Made by a program: the position numbers and the translations under genes. 64,000 nucleotides of DNA, from positions 310,001-374,000 of the forward strand of contig JAHBZN010000003.1 of the NCBI GenBank assembly GCA_019635415.1. Direction: 5' to 3'. Shown here one piece after another: positions 1-7,650 of the stretch. A model generated the notes under the pieces. It worked only from the letters and a program-made list of their open reading frames with translations, was not told the origin of the DNA and did no database searches. This DNA comes from Ramlibacter sp. (GTDB taxonomy: Bacteria; Pseudomonadota; Gammaproteobacteria; Burkholderiales; Burkholderiaceae_C). Position 1 is the first letter of the stretch. Each line of letters begins with the position of its first letter.

Positions 1-1002
1 CCGATCGACCAGGCGCTGGATCGGCGCCTTGGCGGCCTGCGCGTCCTCCACCAGGCGGATGATCTGCGACAGCACGCTTTCCTGGCCGGTGGCCGAAACC
101 CGCACCACGACCCGACCATCGCCGTTGATGCTGCCGCCCGTCACCCTCGCCCCGGCGGACTTCGGCACGGGCAGCGGCTCCCCGGTCAGCATGGACTCGT
201 CCACCTGCGTATCGCCCTGCTCCACCACCCCGTCGGCCGGAACACGTTCGCCGGGCCGGATGGCCAGGCGGTCGCCCGCCAGCAGCTCCGCCACCGGCAC
301 ATCGATCTCGCCGCCCGCGCGTTGAAGCAGGTGGGCGATTTCAGGGCGCAGCGCGTGCAGGGCCCGGATCGCCGCCGTGGTCTGGCGCTTGGCGCGCGCC
401 TCAAGCCACTTGCCCAGCAGGACCAGGGTGACAACCACGGCCGACGCCTCGAAGTACAGGTGCGGCATCGCACCGGCAGCCGAAGTCAGCCACAGCCACA
501 CCGACAGGCCCCACCCCGCGCTCGTGCCCAGGGCCACCAGCAGGTCCATGTTGCCCGTCAGCGCGCGCAGGGCATGCCAGCCCGCCCGATAGAAGCGCGC
601 ACCCAGGACGAACTGGACCGGCGTGGCCAGCGCAAACTGCACCCACGGCGGCAGCATCCAGTGCGCGCCGGCCAGGTCGCCCAGCATCGGCAGCACCAGC
701 GGTGCCGACAGCGCCAGGCCGATCGCCACCGGGCCGAAGCCGTCCCAGGGCGACAGCTCCTGCGTCACGGCCGCTTCGGCGGCCCGCGGTTCATAGCCCG
801 CGTCGCGTACCGCGCGGCGCAGCAGCGCCTCGGCCGGGCCCGCAGCCGCCAGCGTGATGCGGGCCGATTCAGTGGCCAGGTTGACGGTGGCGTCCTGCAC
901 GCCGGGCACCTTTTTCAATGCCCGTTCAACGCGGGAAACGCAGGAGGCGCAGGTCATGCCGCCGACGCCGAGATCGAGAGTGGAGGTGGCTGGAGTGTTC
1001 AT
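1..1002 (-). CDS. copA: Copper-exporting P1B-type ATPase CopA, N-terminal part (gene runs off the window)
   Basis: Inner-membrane ATPase that exports Cu(I). The 334 visible codons hold an N-terminal heavy-metal-associated domain with the GMTCASC copper site near residue 20, the first membrane helices, and the actuator loop with a TGEP motif near residue 280. The phosphorylation domain (DKTGT) lies beyond position 1. Two in-frame starts exist, 1011 and 1002. I prefer 1002 because 1011 falls inside the predicted promoter -10 box. The gene is divergent from copZ-cueR and sits directly under a CueR-type operator, so copper induction is expected. Substrate specificity is inferred from the domain and neighbours, since the CPC motif is not visible. 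Confidence 0.93.
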   Translation of the reverse strand, partial: MNTPATSTLDLGVGGMTCASCVSRVERALKKVPGVQDATVNLATESARITLAAAGPAEALLRRAVRDAGYEPRAAEAAVTQELSPWDGFGPVAIGLALSAPLVLPMLGDLAGAHWMLPPWVQFALATPVQFVLGARFYRAGWHALRALTGNMDLLVALGTSAGWGLSVWLWLTSAAGAMPHLYFEASAVVVTLVLLGKWLEARAKRQTTAAIRALHALRPEIAHLLQRAGGEIDVPVAELLAGDRLAIRPGERVPADGVVEQGDTQVDESMLTGEPLPVPKSAGARVTGGSINGDGRVVVRVSATGQESVLSQIIRLVEDAQAAKAPIQRLVDR

Positions 1003-1009
1003 GGTGCCC

Positions 1010-1040
1010 ATGCTGAACCCTGCCATGATGGCAAGGTCAA
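1010..1040 (-). promoter_or_regulatory. CueR-type promoter/operator for copA
   Basis: Read on the minus strand there is TTGACC at 1040-1035, a 19-bp spacer and a weak -10 (CAGCAT) at 1015-1010. The spacer carries a dyad with arms ACCTTGCCAT and ATGGCAGGGT. A long 19-bp spacer over a dyad is the known architecture of MerR/CueR-activated promoters. Transcription would begin about at position 1003, almost exactly at the copA start codon. Confidence 0.82.
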
Positions 1041-1091
1041 TGGTTGACGCAGATCAACCGCACGCCATGTGGGGCTTTTACACCCTGTGCC

Positions 1092-1122
1092 TTGACCCTA
1101 CCATGGTGGCAAGGTTGAAGAT
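1092..1122 (+). promoter_or_regulatory. CueR-type promoter/operator for copZ-cueR
   Basis: TTGACC at 1092-1097, a 19-bp spacer and a -10-like GAAGAT at 1117-1122. The imperfect dyad between (about 1095-1115) is centred on CCATGG, with outer arms ACC and GGT. It resembles the copA operator on the other strand. This would give copper-induced expression of copZ and autoregulation of cueR. Confidence 0.82.
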
Positions 1123-1156
1123 GACGGCATCACCCTTCATTCCAGAGGACATCACC

Positions 1157-1354
1157 ATGAACCAGATCTTCCAAGTCCAGGGCATGACCTGCGGCCACTG
1201 CGAACGCGCCGTCACGCAGGCCGTCCAGTCACTGGACCCTGCAGCCCTCGTGAAAATCGACCGGACTGCGGGCCAGGTCGAGGTTGAGTCCGGCCAGCCC
1301 CGCGAAGCGATCGCCCAGGCCATCGCCGAGGAAGGCTACACGGTCGCCGCATGA
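1157..1354 (+). CDS. copZ: Copper chaperone CopZ (heavy-metal-associated domain protein)
   Basis: A 65-residue single HMA-fold cytoplasmic chaperone that carries Cu(I) to CopA. The Cu-binding motif GMTCGHC is at residues 9-15 and the length is normal for the family. The start follows AGAGGA at 1144-1149. The gene is about 29 nt downstream of the predicted start point of the CueR-type promoter. Its stop codon overlaps the cueR start (ATGA), so the two are translationally coupled. Other HMA-only metal chaperones look alike, but the CueR operators and copA next door make copper the likely metal. Confidence 0.92.
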   Translation: MNQIFQVQGMTCGHCERAVTQAVQSLDPAALVKIDRTAGQVEVESGQPREAIAQAIAEEGYTVAA

Positions 1355-1788
1355 ACGGGCCGCACGAGGGCACGGTGGCCGCGCAGCGGGCCCCGATGAA
1401 CATCGGCGAAGCCGCCAGCCGCTCCGGCGTCTCGGCCAAGATGGTCCGGCATTACGAGTCGCTGGGCCTGCTGCCCGAAGTACACCGCACCGACAGCGGC
1501 TACCGCCAGTACAGCGATGCCGAGGTCCATACGCTGCGCTTCATCAAGCGTGCGCGCGAACTCGGTTTCTCGATGGCCGAGATCGGCGAGCTGGTCGGCC
1601 TCTGGCAGAACCGGCGCCGCACCAGCGCCAGCGTCAAGCGCGTGGCCCAGAAGCATGCCGACGAGCTGGCCCAGCGCATCGACGCCATGCTGGCCATGCA
1701 GCGCACACTGCAGCACCTGATCCACTGCTGCCACGGCGACGGTCGCCCTGACTGCCCGATCCTCGACGACCTGGCCGGCACCCCCTGA
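1351..1788 (+). CDS. cueR: Cu(I)-responsive MerR-family regulator CueR
   Basis: A 145-residue MerR-family activator. The N-terminal winged-helix DNA-binding region (IGEAASRSGVSAKMVRHYES) is followed by a long dimerisation helix and a C-terminal metal loop with HCCHGDGRPDC. The two cysteines separated by a short loop are the known Cu(I)/Ag(I) ligand pattern of CueR. An internal ATG at 1396 would give a protein without the 15-residue N-terminal extension and is an alternative start. It overlaps copZ by 4 nt. Its probable targets are the two dyads at 1010-1040 and 1092-1122. Confidence 0.93.
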   Translation: MNGPHEGTVAAQRAPMNIGEAASRSGVSAKMVRHYESLGLLPEVHRTDSGYRQYSDAEVHTLRFIKRARELGFSMAEIGELVGLWQNRRRTSASVKRVAQKHADELAQRIDAMLAMQRTLQHLIHCCHGDGRPDCPILDDLAGTP

Positions 1789-1814
1789 CGGCCGGCGCGT
1801 TTAACATCGCGCCC

Positions 1815-2549
1815 ATGGTTTCCAAACCGCGCATCCTGGTGGTCGAAGACGAGTCGGGCATCGCCGACACGATCCAGTACGTGCTGGAGACAGACGGCTT
1901 TGCGCCGGTGTGGTGCAGCACCGCGGAAGAAGCCCTGCGCCAGTTCGCCGCTGCCCCTCCGGCGCTTGCCATCCTTGACGTGGGTCTGCCCGATCTCAAT
2001 GGCTTCGAGCTGTTCCGCCGGCTTCAGGCCCTGCCGGGCGGACCGCAGGTGCCCATGCTGTTTCTCACGGCGCGCGTGGCCGAAATCGACCGTGTGGTGG
2101 GCCTCGAACTCGGCGCCGACGACTACATCGCCAAACCGTTCTCGCCACGCGAACTGGTGGCCCGGGTCCGGACCATCCTGCGGCGTGCCGGTGCCGGCCA
2201 GGGGCCGGGCGGCGCGCCCCAGGCCACGGGGGCCTCGGCGGCGCCCATGCCGCTGGAGGTCGACGCCGAGCGCATGCAGATCCGCTACTACGGCCAGCCC
2301 CTGGACCTGTCGCGCTACGAGTACGGGCTGCTGCGGCTGTTCGTCCAGCGTCCGGGGCGCGTGTTCTCGCGCGACGAACTGCTGTCGCTGGTCTGGGACA
2401 AGAGCAGCGACAGCTTCGACCGCACGGTGGACGCCCACATCAAGACGCTTCGCCACAAGCTCAAGGCCGTTGCCCCGCGCGTCGACCCGATCCGCACGCT
2501 GCGCGGCACCGGCTATGCCCTGCATGAAGACCTGCCTGCGGTGCCCTGA
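1815..2549 (+). CDS. creB: CreB-like response regulator (OmpR/PhoB family)
   Basis: A 244-residue regulator with an N-terminal receiver domain (acidic pocket near VVEDE, phosphoacceptor Asp in ILDVGLPD, conserved Lys in AKPFSP) and a C-terminal OmpR-type winged helix ending RTLRGTGYALHE. It is followed after 24 nt by a sensor kinase that closely matches CreC. The site 1.5 kb downstream (4050-4065) is an exact CreB tag, which supports the name. In place of the usual creD target, the downstream genes form an exosortase cassette. It is separated from cueR by only 26 bp, so read-through from the copper promoter is possible. Confidence 0.88.
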   Translation: MVSKPRILVVEDESGIADTIQYVLETDGFAPVWCSTAEEALRQFAAAPPALAILDVGLPDLNGFELFRRLQALPGGPQVPMLFLTARVAEIDRVVGLELGADDYIAKPFSPRELVARVRTILRRAGAGQGPGGAPQATGASAAPMPLEVDAERMQIRYYGQPLDLSRYEYGLLRLFVQRPGRVFSRDELLSLVWDKSSDSFDRTVDAHIKTLRHKLKAVAPRVDPIRTLRGTGYALHEDLPAVP

Positions 2550-2573
2550 CCCCGCCCGCGCCACCGCCAGACC

Positions 2574-4031
2574 ATGGGCCGACGCAACCGCATCTTCATC
2601 GGCGTCCTGCTGATCTACATCGCGGGCATGGCCTTCATGCTGTACCGCGTGGTCGCCGACATCGACCCGCGCTACCGCGAATCGGCCGAGGAGTCGCTGG
2701 TTGAAACGTCCCACCTGCTGGCCAGCCTGATCGAGATGGATGTGGTGGACGGCGTGATCGACACCCCGCGCCTGCAGCAGTTGTTCCGGACGCTCTATGC
2801 CCGGCCGTTTTCAGCGCAGATCTTCAGCCTGAACAAGACCCGCGTCGAACTGCGCGTGTACGTCACCGACTCGCGCGGCTATGTGATGTTCGACTCCCTG
2901 GGCCGCCATGAGGACGAAGACTTCTCGCGCTGGCGAGACGTCTCCGAAACCCTGCGCGGCCGCTACGGCGCGCGCACCTCACGCGACGTCGAGGGCGACC
3001 CGCTGACCTCGGTCATGTACGTGGGCGCGCCCATCACCACCGATCACGGCATCATCGGCGTGGTTTCGGTGGGCAAACCGGTGCAGAGTTTCGGCCAGTT
3101 CGTCGACGCGGCCCGGGAGAACACCATCAAGGTCGGCCTGTACTCGGCGCTGGCCGTGCTGGTTCTGGCCATCATCATGTCGCTGTGGCTGGTGCGCCCC
3201 TTCGGTCTGGTGGCCGACTACACCCGCTGGGTGCGGCGCCAGACCAGCTTCAGCCCCGCGCGCATGCTGCGCCGCGCCGCCAGCCAGCTGCGCGGGGCGT
3301 ACAACGAGATGCGCGATGCCGTGGCCGGCCGCAACTACGTGGCCGACTACGTGCAAACGCTGACCCACGAGGTCAAGAGCCCGCTGTCGGCCATCCGCGG
3401 CGCCGCGGAACTGCTGCAGGAGCCGATGCCCGATGCCCAGCGGCAGCATTTCGTGGGCAACATCGCGCGTGAGACCCGGCGCATCCAGGAGCTGGTGGAC
3501 CGCATGATGGAGCTCACCGCGCTGGAAAACCGCCGCACCCTGGACAACGCACAGCCGGTCGCGCTGCGCGCCCTGCTCGAAGACGTGGCCGACAGCGCCA
3601 GTGCCGCCGCCAGCGCCCGGCAGGTGAGCGTCACCGTGCAAGGCGCGGGCGACGCGGTGGTCGAGGGCGACGCCTTCCTGCTGCACCGCGCATTGAGCAA
3701 CCTCGTGGACAACGCGGTGGATTTCTCGCCGGCCGGCGGCACGATCGAACTGGCACTGCAGCGCCACCGCCGCACCGTGCTGGTCACGGTGCGCGACCAC
3801 GGCCCGGGCATTCCTGACTACGCGCAGGAAAAGGTCTTCGAGAAGTTCTACTCACTGGCCCGGCCCGACAGCCGCAAGAAGAGCACCGGCCTGGGCCTGG
3901 CCTTCGTGCGCGAGATCGCCGCGCTGCACGACGGCCGTGTCGAGCTCGGCAATGCCCCCGAGGGAGGCGCCATCGCCACCTTGTCGCTGCCGCTGGCCGA
4001 CGGCCTGCACGCCCGCAAGGACCCGACCTGA
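2574..4031 (+). CDS. creC: CreC-like sensor histidine kinase
   Basis: A 485-residue membrane sensor kinase. A TM helix at about residues 8-26 is followed by a periplasmic region of about 160 residues containing the CreC-type segments SRWRDVSETLRGRYGAR and SVMYVGAP, then a second TM at about 190-210 and a HAMP-like linker. The HisKA box is LTHEVKSPLSAIRGAAELL, and the ATPase N box (NLVDNAVDFS) and G boxes (DHGPGIPD, GLGLAF) are intact. The periplasmic signatures separate it from generic kinases. It pairs with creB. The signal is unknown; its position upstream of a surface-protein cassette suggests envelope sensing. Confidence 0.9.
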   Translation: MGRRNRIFIGVLLIYIAGMAFMLYRVVADIDPRYRESAEESLVETSHLLASLIEMDVVDGVIDTPRLQQLFRTLYARPFSAQIFSLNKTRVELRVYVTDSRGYVMFDSLGRHEDEDFSRWRDVSETLRGRYGARTSRDVEGDPLTSVMYVGAPITTDHGIIGVVSVGKPVQSFGQFVDAARENTIKVGLYSALAVLVLAIIMSLWLVRPFGLVADYTRWVRRQTSFSPARMLRRAASQLRGAYNEMRDAVAGRNYVADYVQTLTHEVKSPLSAIRGAAELLQEPMPDAQRQHFVGNIARETRRIQELVDRMMELTALENRRTLDNAQPVALRALLEDVADSASAAASARQVSVTVQGAGDAVVEGDAFLLHRALSNLVDNAVDFSPAGGTIELALQRHRRTVLVTVRDHGPGIPDYAQEKVFEKFYSLARPDSRKKSTGLGLAFVREIAALHDGRVELGNAPEGGAIATLSLPLADGLHARKDPT

Positions 4032-4049
4032 GCCCGCGCCCGGCCCCTT

Positions 4050-4065
4050 TTCACACAGACTTCAC
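4050..4065 (+). promoter_or_regulatory. cre-tag (CreB binding site)
   Basis: TTCAC at 4050-4054 and TTCAC at 4061-4065 with exactly 6 nt between them. This is the direct repeat known as the CreB/BlrA tag. It lies between creC (stop 4031) and the VIT/vWA gene (start 4159), about 95 nt before the start codon, so it probably makes the sorting cassette the CreBC target. Confidence 0.85.
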
Positions 4066-4158
4066 ACACCACCCACAGGCTTCAAACGCCGCTCTCACTC
4101 GCCCGCCACATTGGAGCCCGTGCAAGGTCGCACGGCATCCACAGCGAGGAGAATCAAC

Positions 4159-6237
4159 ATGGCGCACACAGCCGCAATGCCCCCGGCGGGCCAGGCCCGA
4201 TGGCTCTGGCTGGCCACCACCACGGCCGCCACGGCCTGCTTCCTGGTCCTGAGCGCCATGCCGCTGCGGGCGCAGGCGGCAGCGGCGGCCCCGGCTACCG
4301 CCGTCAGCCCCTACTTCTTCGTCAAGAGCGACGCGCCGGGCCTGGATCGGTTGCCGCTCAAGTCCACCGATGTCGACGTGCGCATCTCCGGCGTGATCGC
4401 GGACGTCACGGTGGTGCAGCACTACCGCAACGAAGGCCAGCGCCCGATCGAGGCCCGGTACGTCTTTCCGGGCTCCACCCAGGCCGCCGTCTACGGCATG
4501 AACGTGCGCCTGGGTGAAAGACTGATTACCGCCCAGATCCGCGAGAAGCAGCAGGCCCGCATCGAATACCAGGCCGCGCAGCAGGCCGGCAAGACCGCCG
4601 CCCTGCTCGAGCAGCACCAGCCCAACATCTTCCAGATGAACGTGGCCAACATCCTGCCGGGGGACGACGTCCGCGTCGAACTGCGCTACACCGAACTGCT
4701 GGTGCCTCAGTCCGGCAACTACCAGTTCGTGTTTCCCACCGTCGTGGGTCCGCGCTACCACAGCCCGCAGGCCCAGCCCGCCATGCCCGTGGTCAGCCAG
4801 TCTTTTCTGCACGCGGGCGAACCCTCTGCGACCGATTTCAACCTCAACGTAACGCTCAACGCGCCGGTGGCATTGCGCGAGGTCCATTCGCCCAGCCATG
4901 CCGTACGGGTCGAAACGCAAGGCGAACAGCAGGCCCGCGTGCGCATGGAGCAGGGTCACGGCACCAACAACCGCGACTTCATACTGGACTACCGGCTCGC
5001 CGGCGACCGCGTGGAATCGGGCGTGATGCTCTACCGAGGCAAGGAGGAGAACTTCTTCCTGGCCATGGTGCAGCCGCCCAAGGCCGTCGCCGCCAGCGCC
5101 ATCTCGCCGCGCGACTATCTGTTCGTGGTGGACATCTCGGGCTCGATGCACGGCTTTCCCCTCGACACGGCCAAGAAGATGCTGGCCGAGCTGATCGGCG
5201 GCCTGCGCGCCAGCGACAGCTTCAACGTGCTGCTGTTCTCGGGCAGCAACCGCATGCTGGCGCCCCGGTCCGTGCCGGCGACGCGCGCCAACATCGACCG
5301 CGCGCTGGCCACCATCAATCAGTACCAGGGCAGCGGGGGCACCGAGCTGATCCCCGCCCTCAAGCGCATCTACGCCGAGCCCAAGCCCGCTGACGTCTCG
5401 CGCACCGTGGTGGTGGTGACCGACGGCTACGTCAGCGTCGAACGCGAGGCGTTCGATCTGGTCCGCCGCAACCTGTCCCAGGCCAACCTGTTTGCCTTTG
5501 GCATCGGCTCCTCGGTGAACCGCCATCTGATGGAGGGCCTGGCCCGTGCCGGCATGGGGGAGCCCTTCATCATCACCGACCCCCGCCAGGCCCCGGCCCA
5601 GGCCGCCCGGTTCCGCCAGATGATCGAGTCGCCCGTTCTCACCAGCGTCAAGGCCCGGTTTGAAGGTCTCGACGTGTATGACGTCGAACCGGCCCAGTTG
5701 CCCGACGTGCTCGGCGAGCGGCCCGTGATCGTCTTCGGCAAATGGCGCGCACCGGCCAGCGGCCCACTGGCCGGCCAGCTCACCATCGAGGGCCAGGGCG
5801 CGGCGGGCCCGTACCGCCAGAGCCTCGCCATCGGCCCCCAGGTCTCGCAGGACACTGCCGCGTTGCGCCAGCTCTGGGCCCGCCACCGGATCGCCAGTCT
5901 CAGCGACCAGGAAAGCCTGGAGGGCAATGACCAGTTTTCGGCGCGCATCACCGCGCTGGGCCTGCAGTACAGCCTGCTGACGCCCTACACCAGCTTCATT
6001 GCCGTGGACCACGTGGTGCGCCGTCCCGCAGGGCATAGCGCGACCCCGGTGGACCAGCCTTCGCCCATGCCCGAGGGCGTGAGCGACCAGGCCATCGGCG
6101 CCGTGCTGGGCGCCCAGGTACCGAGCACGCCGGAGCCCGGCACCTGGGCCGCGATGGGCCTCGTGGCCTCGCTGCTGATCATGCTGGAGCGGCGCTCCCG
6201 CCGGCGTCGGCGCAACCGCCAGCACTTCACGGCCTGA
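4159..6237 (+). CDS. VIT and vWA domain surface protein with PEP-CTERM-like sorting tail
   Basis: A 692-residue exported protein. It has an N-terminal hydrophobic signal (about residues 14-40), a vault/inter-alpha-trypsin (VIT) domain at about 48-180, and a von Willebrand A domain with MIDAS motif DISGS near residue 325 and TDG further on. The C-terminus has the three parts of a PEP-CTERM tail: PEP, a hydrophobic stretch (GTWAAMGLVASLLIML) and an Arg-rich end. The exosortase gene follows after 19 bp and is the probable processing enzyme. VIT-vWA proteins are also the known targets of the proteobacterial dedicated LPXTG sortase system. RBS GAGGAGAATC fixes the start. Ligand and surface role are unknown. 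Confidence 0.88.
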   Translation: MAHTAAMPPAGQARWLWLATTTAATACFLVLSAMPLRAQAAAAAPATAVSPYFFVKSDAPGLDRLPLKSTDVDVRISGVIADVTVVQHYRNEGQRPIEARYVFPGSTQAAVYGMNVRLGERLITAQIREKQQARIEYQAAQQAGKTAALLEQHQPNIFQMNVANILPGDDVRVELRYTELLVPQSGNYQFVFPTVVGPRYHSPQAQPAMPVVSQSFLHAGEPSATDFNLNVTLNAPVALREVHSPSHAVRVETQGEQQARVRMEQGHGTNNRDFILDYRLAGDRVESGVMLYRGKEENFFLAMVQPPKAVAASAISPRDYLFVVDISGSMHGFPLDTAKKMLAELIGGLRASDSFNVLLFSGSNRMLAPRSVPATRANIDRALATINQYQGSGGTELIPALKRIYAEPKPADVSRTVVVVTDGYVSVEREAFDLVRRNLSQANLFAFGIGSSVNRHLMEGLARAGMGEPFIITDPRQAPAQAARFRQMIESPVLTSVKARFEGLDVYDVEPAQLPDVLGERPVIVFGKWRAPASGPLAGQLTIEGQGAAGPYRQSLAIGPQVSQDTAALRQLWARHRIASLSDQESLEGNDQFSARITALGLQYSLLTPYTSFIAVDHVVRRPAGHSATPVDQPSPMPEGVSDQAIGAVLGAQVPSTPEPGTWAAMGLVASLLIMLERRSRRRRRNRQHFTA

Positions 6238-6256
6238 CGCAGACCCGGGCTCCACC

Positions 6257-7102
6257 ATGAACACCCGAACCCTGATCCACACGCCCGGCTTTGTGCGCTG
6301 GGGCATCCGCATCGACGTGGCCCCGGCCTGGGTCTGGCTGGCAGCGCAAATGGTCGCCCTGTGGCCCACCTGGCTCTGGACAGCCCGCCGCATGGTGGAC
6401 CGCAGCGACGATCCGCTGGGCCTGCTGGCACTGGCTGCGCTGGCCACCCTCGGCTGGCAGGCCCGCCACGAACTGCGCGCGGCGCCTCGCCTGGCCTGGC
6501 TGGCCGCCGGCATGGCCGGCACGCTGGCCGCCACCCTGTGCCTGGGCCGGCTGCCCCCACTGGCCGCCGGCCTGGTTTCGGTGCTGGCCCTGGCCTGCAC
6601 GCTGCTGGCCTTCCTGCCCTACCGCATCGCCCGGCTGCCCGTGGCTGGGCTGGCGGTGCTGGCCCTGCCGCTGCTGTCGTCGCTGCAGTTCTACCTGGGT
6701 TATCCGCTGCGCCTAGTCACCGCCGAGGCCAGCCGGTGGTTGCTGTCGGTCGGCGCCACCGCCACGCGCGAAGGCGCCGGCCTGCTGGTGAATGGCCAGC
6801 GCGTGCTGGTGGACGCGCCCTGCTCGGGGGTGCAGATGGCCTGGCTCGGGTACTTCACGGCCTGCACGGTTGCGCTGTGGGCCGGCCTGTCCGACCGCAT
6901 CCTCTCGCGCAGGCTGCCCTGGGTGGGCCTGCTGGTGCTGGGCGGCAACGTACTGCGCAACACCGTGTTGGTGGCCCTGCAGACCAGCGGCAGCGCCCCC
7001 GGCCCGGTGCTGCACGAGCTGCTGGGGCTGGCGTTCCTGGCCAGCACCTGCAGCGCCATCGCCTGGCTGATGTCCAGGCCCAGCGAAGGGGGCACGCCAT
7101 GA
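6257..7102 (+). CDS. Exosortase-family transpeptidase-like membrane protein
   Basis: A 281-residue polytopic inner-membrane protein with about seven or eight hydrophobic segments. The exosortase catalytic residues are present: Cys189 in APCSGVQ, Arg234 in NVLRNT and His253 in LHELLGL. Exosortases cleave and probably re-attach PEP-CTERM proteins at the outer face of the inner membrane. It is placed between its probable single substrate and an EpsI-like partner, overlapping the latter by ATGA. No EPS polymerase genes are nearby, unlike the XrtA/EpsH type, so this looks like a dedicated one-substrate variant. I cannot assign the Xrt subclass by eye. Confidence 0.87.
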   Translation: MNTRTLIHTPGFVRWGIRIDVAPAWVWLAAQMVALWPTWLWTARRMVDRSDDPLGLLALAALATLGWQARHELRAAPRLAWLAAGMAGTLAATLCLGRLPPLAAGLVSVLALACTLLAFLPYRIARLPVAGLAVLALPLLSSLQFYLGYPLRLVTAEASRWLLSVGATATREGAGLLVNGQRVLVDAPCSGVQMAWLGYFTACTVALWAGLSDRILSRRLPWVGLLVLGGNVLRNTVLVALQTSGSAPGPVLHELLGLAFLASTCSAIAWLMSRPSEGGTP

Positions 7103-7650
7103 GACACCTGTTCAGCAACACCTTCGTCAACCGCGTGCTGCACAAGAGCCTGTTCGGCACGCTGATGCTCACATGCACCCTGCTGGCCGGGGTGGCCCTG
7201 GGCCAGCGTGCAGCAACGGCCCCGCAGGCCGCACGGCCCGTGGAATGGCCCACGCAATGGGACGGACAGCCCCTGCGGCCCCTGGCGCTGAGCGAGGTCG
7301 AGCTCCGCTTCAGCCGCCAGTTTCCCGGCGCCATTGCCCGGCTCACCGATGGCCGGCAGGTGGTGGTGCTGCGCCAGGTGGAGCAGCCCACGCGACTGCT
7401 GCATCCGGCCGCCGATTGCTACCGCGCCCTCGGCTACAGCGTGCAGACGCCGCAGCTCGAACAGGACACCCATGCCCGGCTGTGGCGCTGCTTCACCGCG
7501 CGCCGCGGCGGGCAGTCGCAAAGGGTCTGCGAACGCATCGAGGACGCACAGGGCCAGGCTTTCACCGACACCTCGGCCTGGTACTGGGCCGCCCTGTGGG
7601 CGCAATCGCCGGGTCCGTGGCAGGCCATCACCGTGGCCCGGGTGCTGTGA
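7099..7650 (+). CDS. EpsI-like exosortase-associated protein
   Basis: A 183-residue protein with one N-terminal membrane anchor (about residues 18-35) and a periplasmic domain. The segment LLHPAADCYRALGY (His102, Cys107) resembles the H..CY..G segment of EpsI and exosortase C-terminal associated proteins, which accompany exosortases as separate genes or fusions. It overlaps the exosortase start-to-stop and the next gene by 1 nt (TGATG). Its function is unknown in any system; the assignment rests on the motif plus position. Confidence 0.72.
   Translation: MRHLFSNTFVNRVLHKSLFGTLMLTCTLLAGVALGQRAATAPQAARPVEWPTQWDGQPLRPLALSEVELRFSRQFPGAIARLTDGRQVVVLRQVEQPTRLLHPAADCYRALGYSVQTPQLEQDTHARLWRCFTARRGGQSQRVCERIEDAQGQAFTDTSAWYWAALWAQSPGPWQAITVARVL

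Noticed and set aside
4051..6600. Minus-strand open frame of 849 codons opposite the VIT/vWA gene
   Set aside because: It is a shadow of a gene with recognisable domains; high GC removes stops from the antisense frame, and its translation has no domain match and biased composition.
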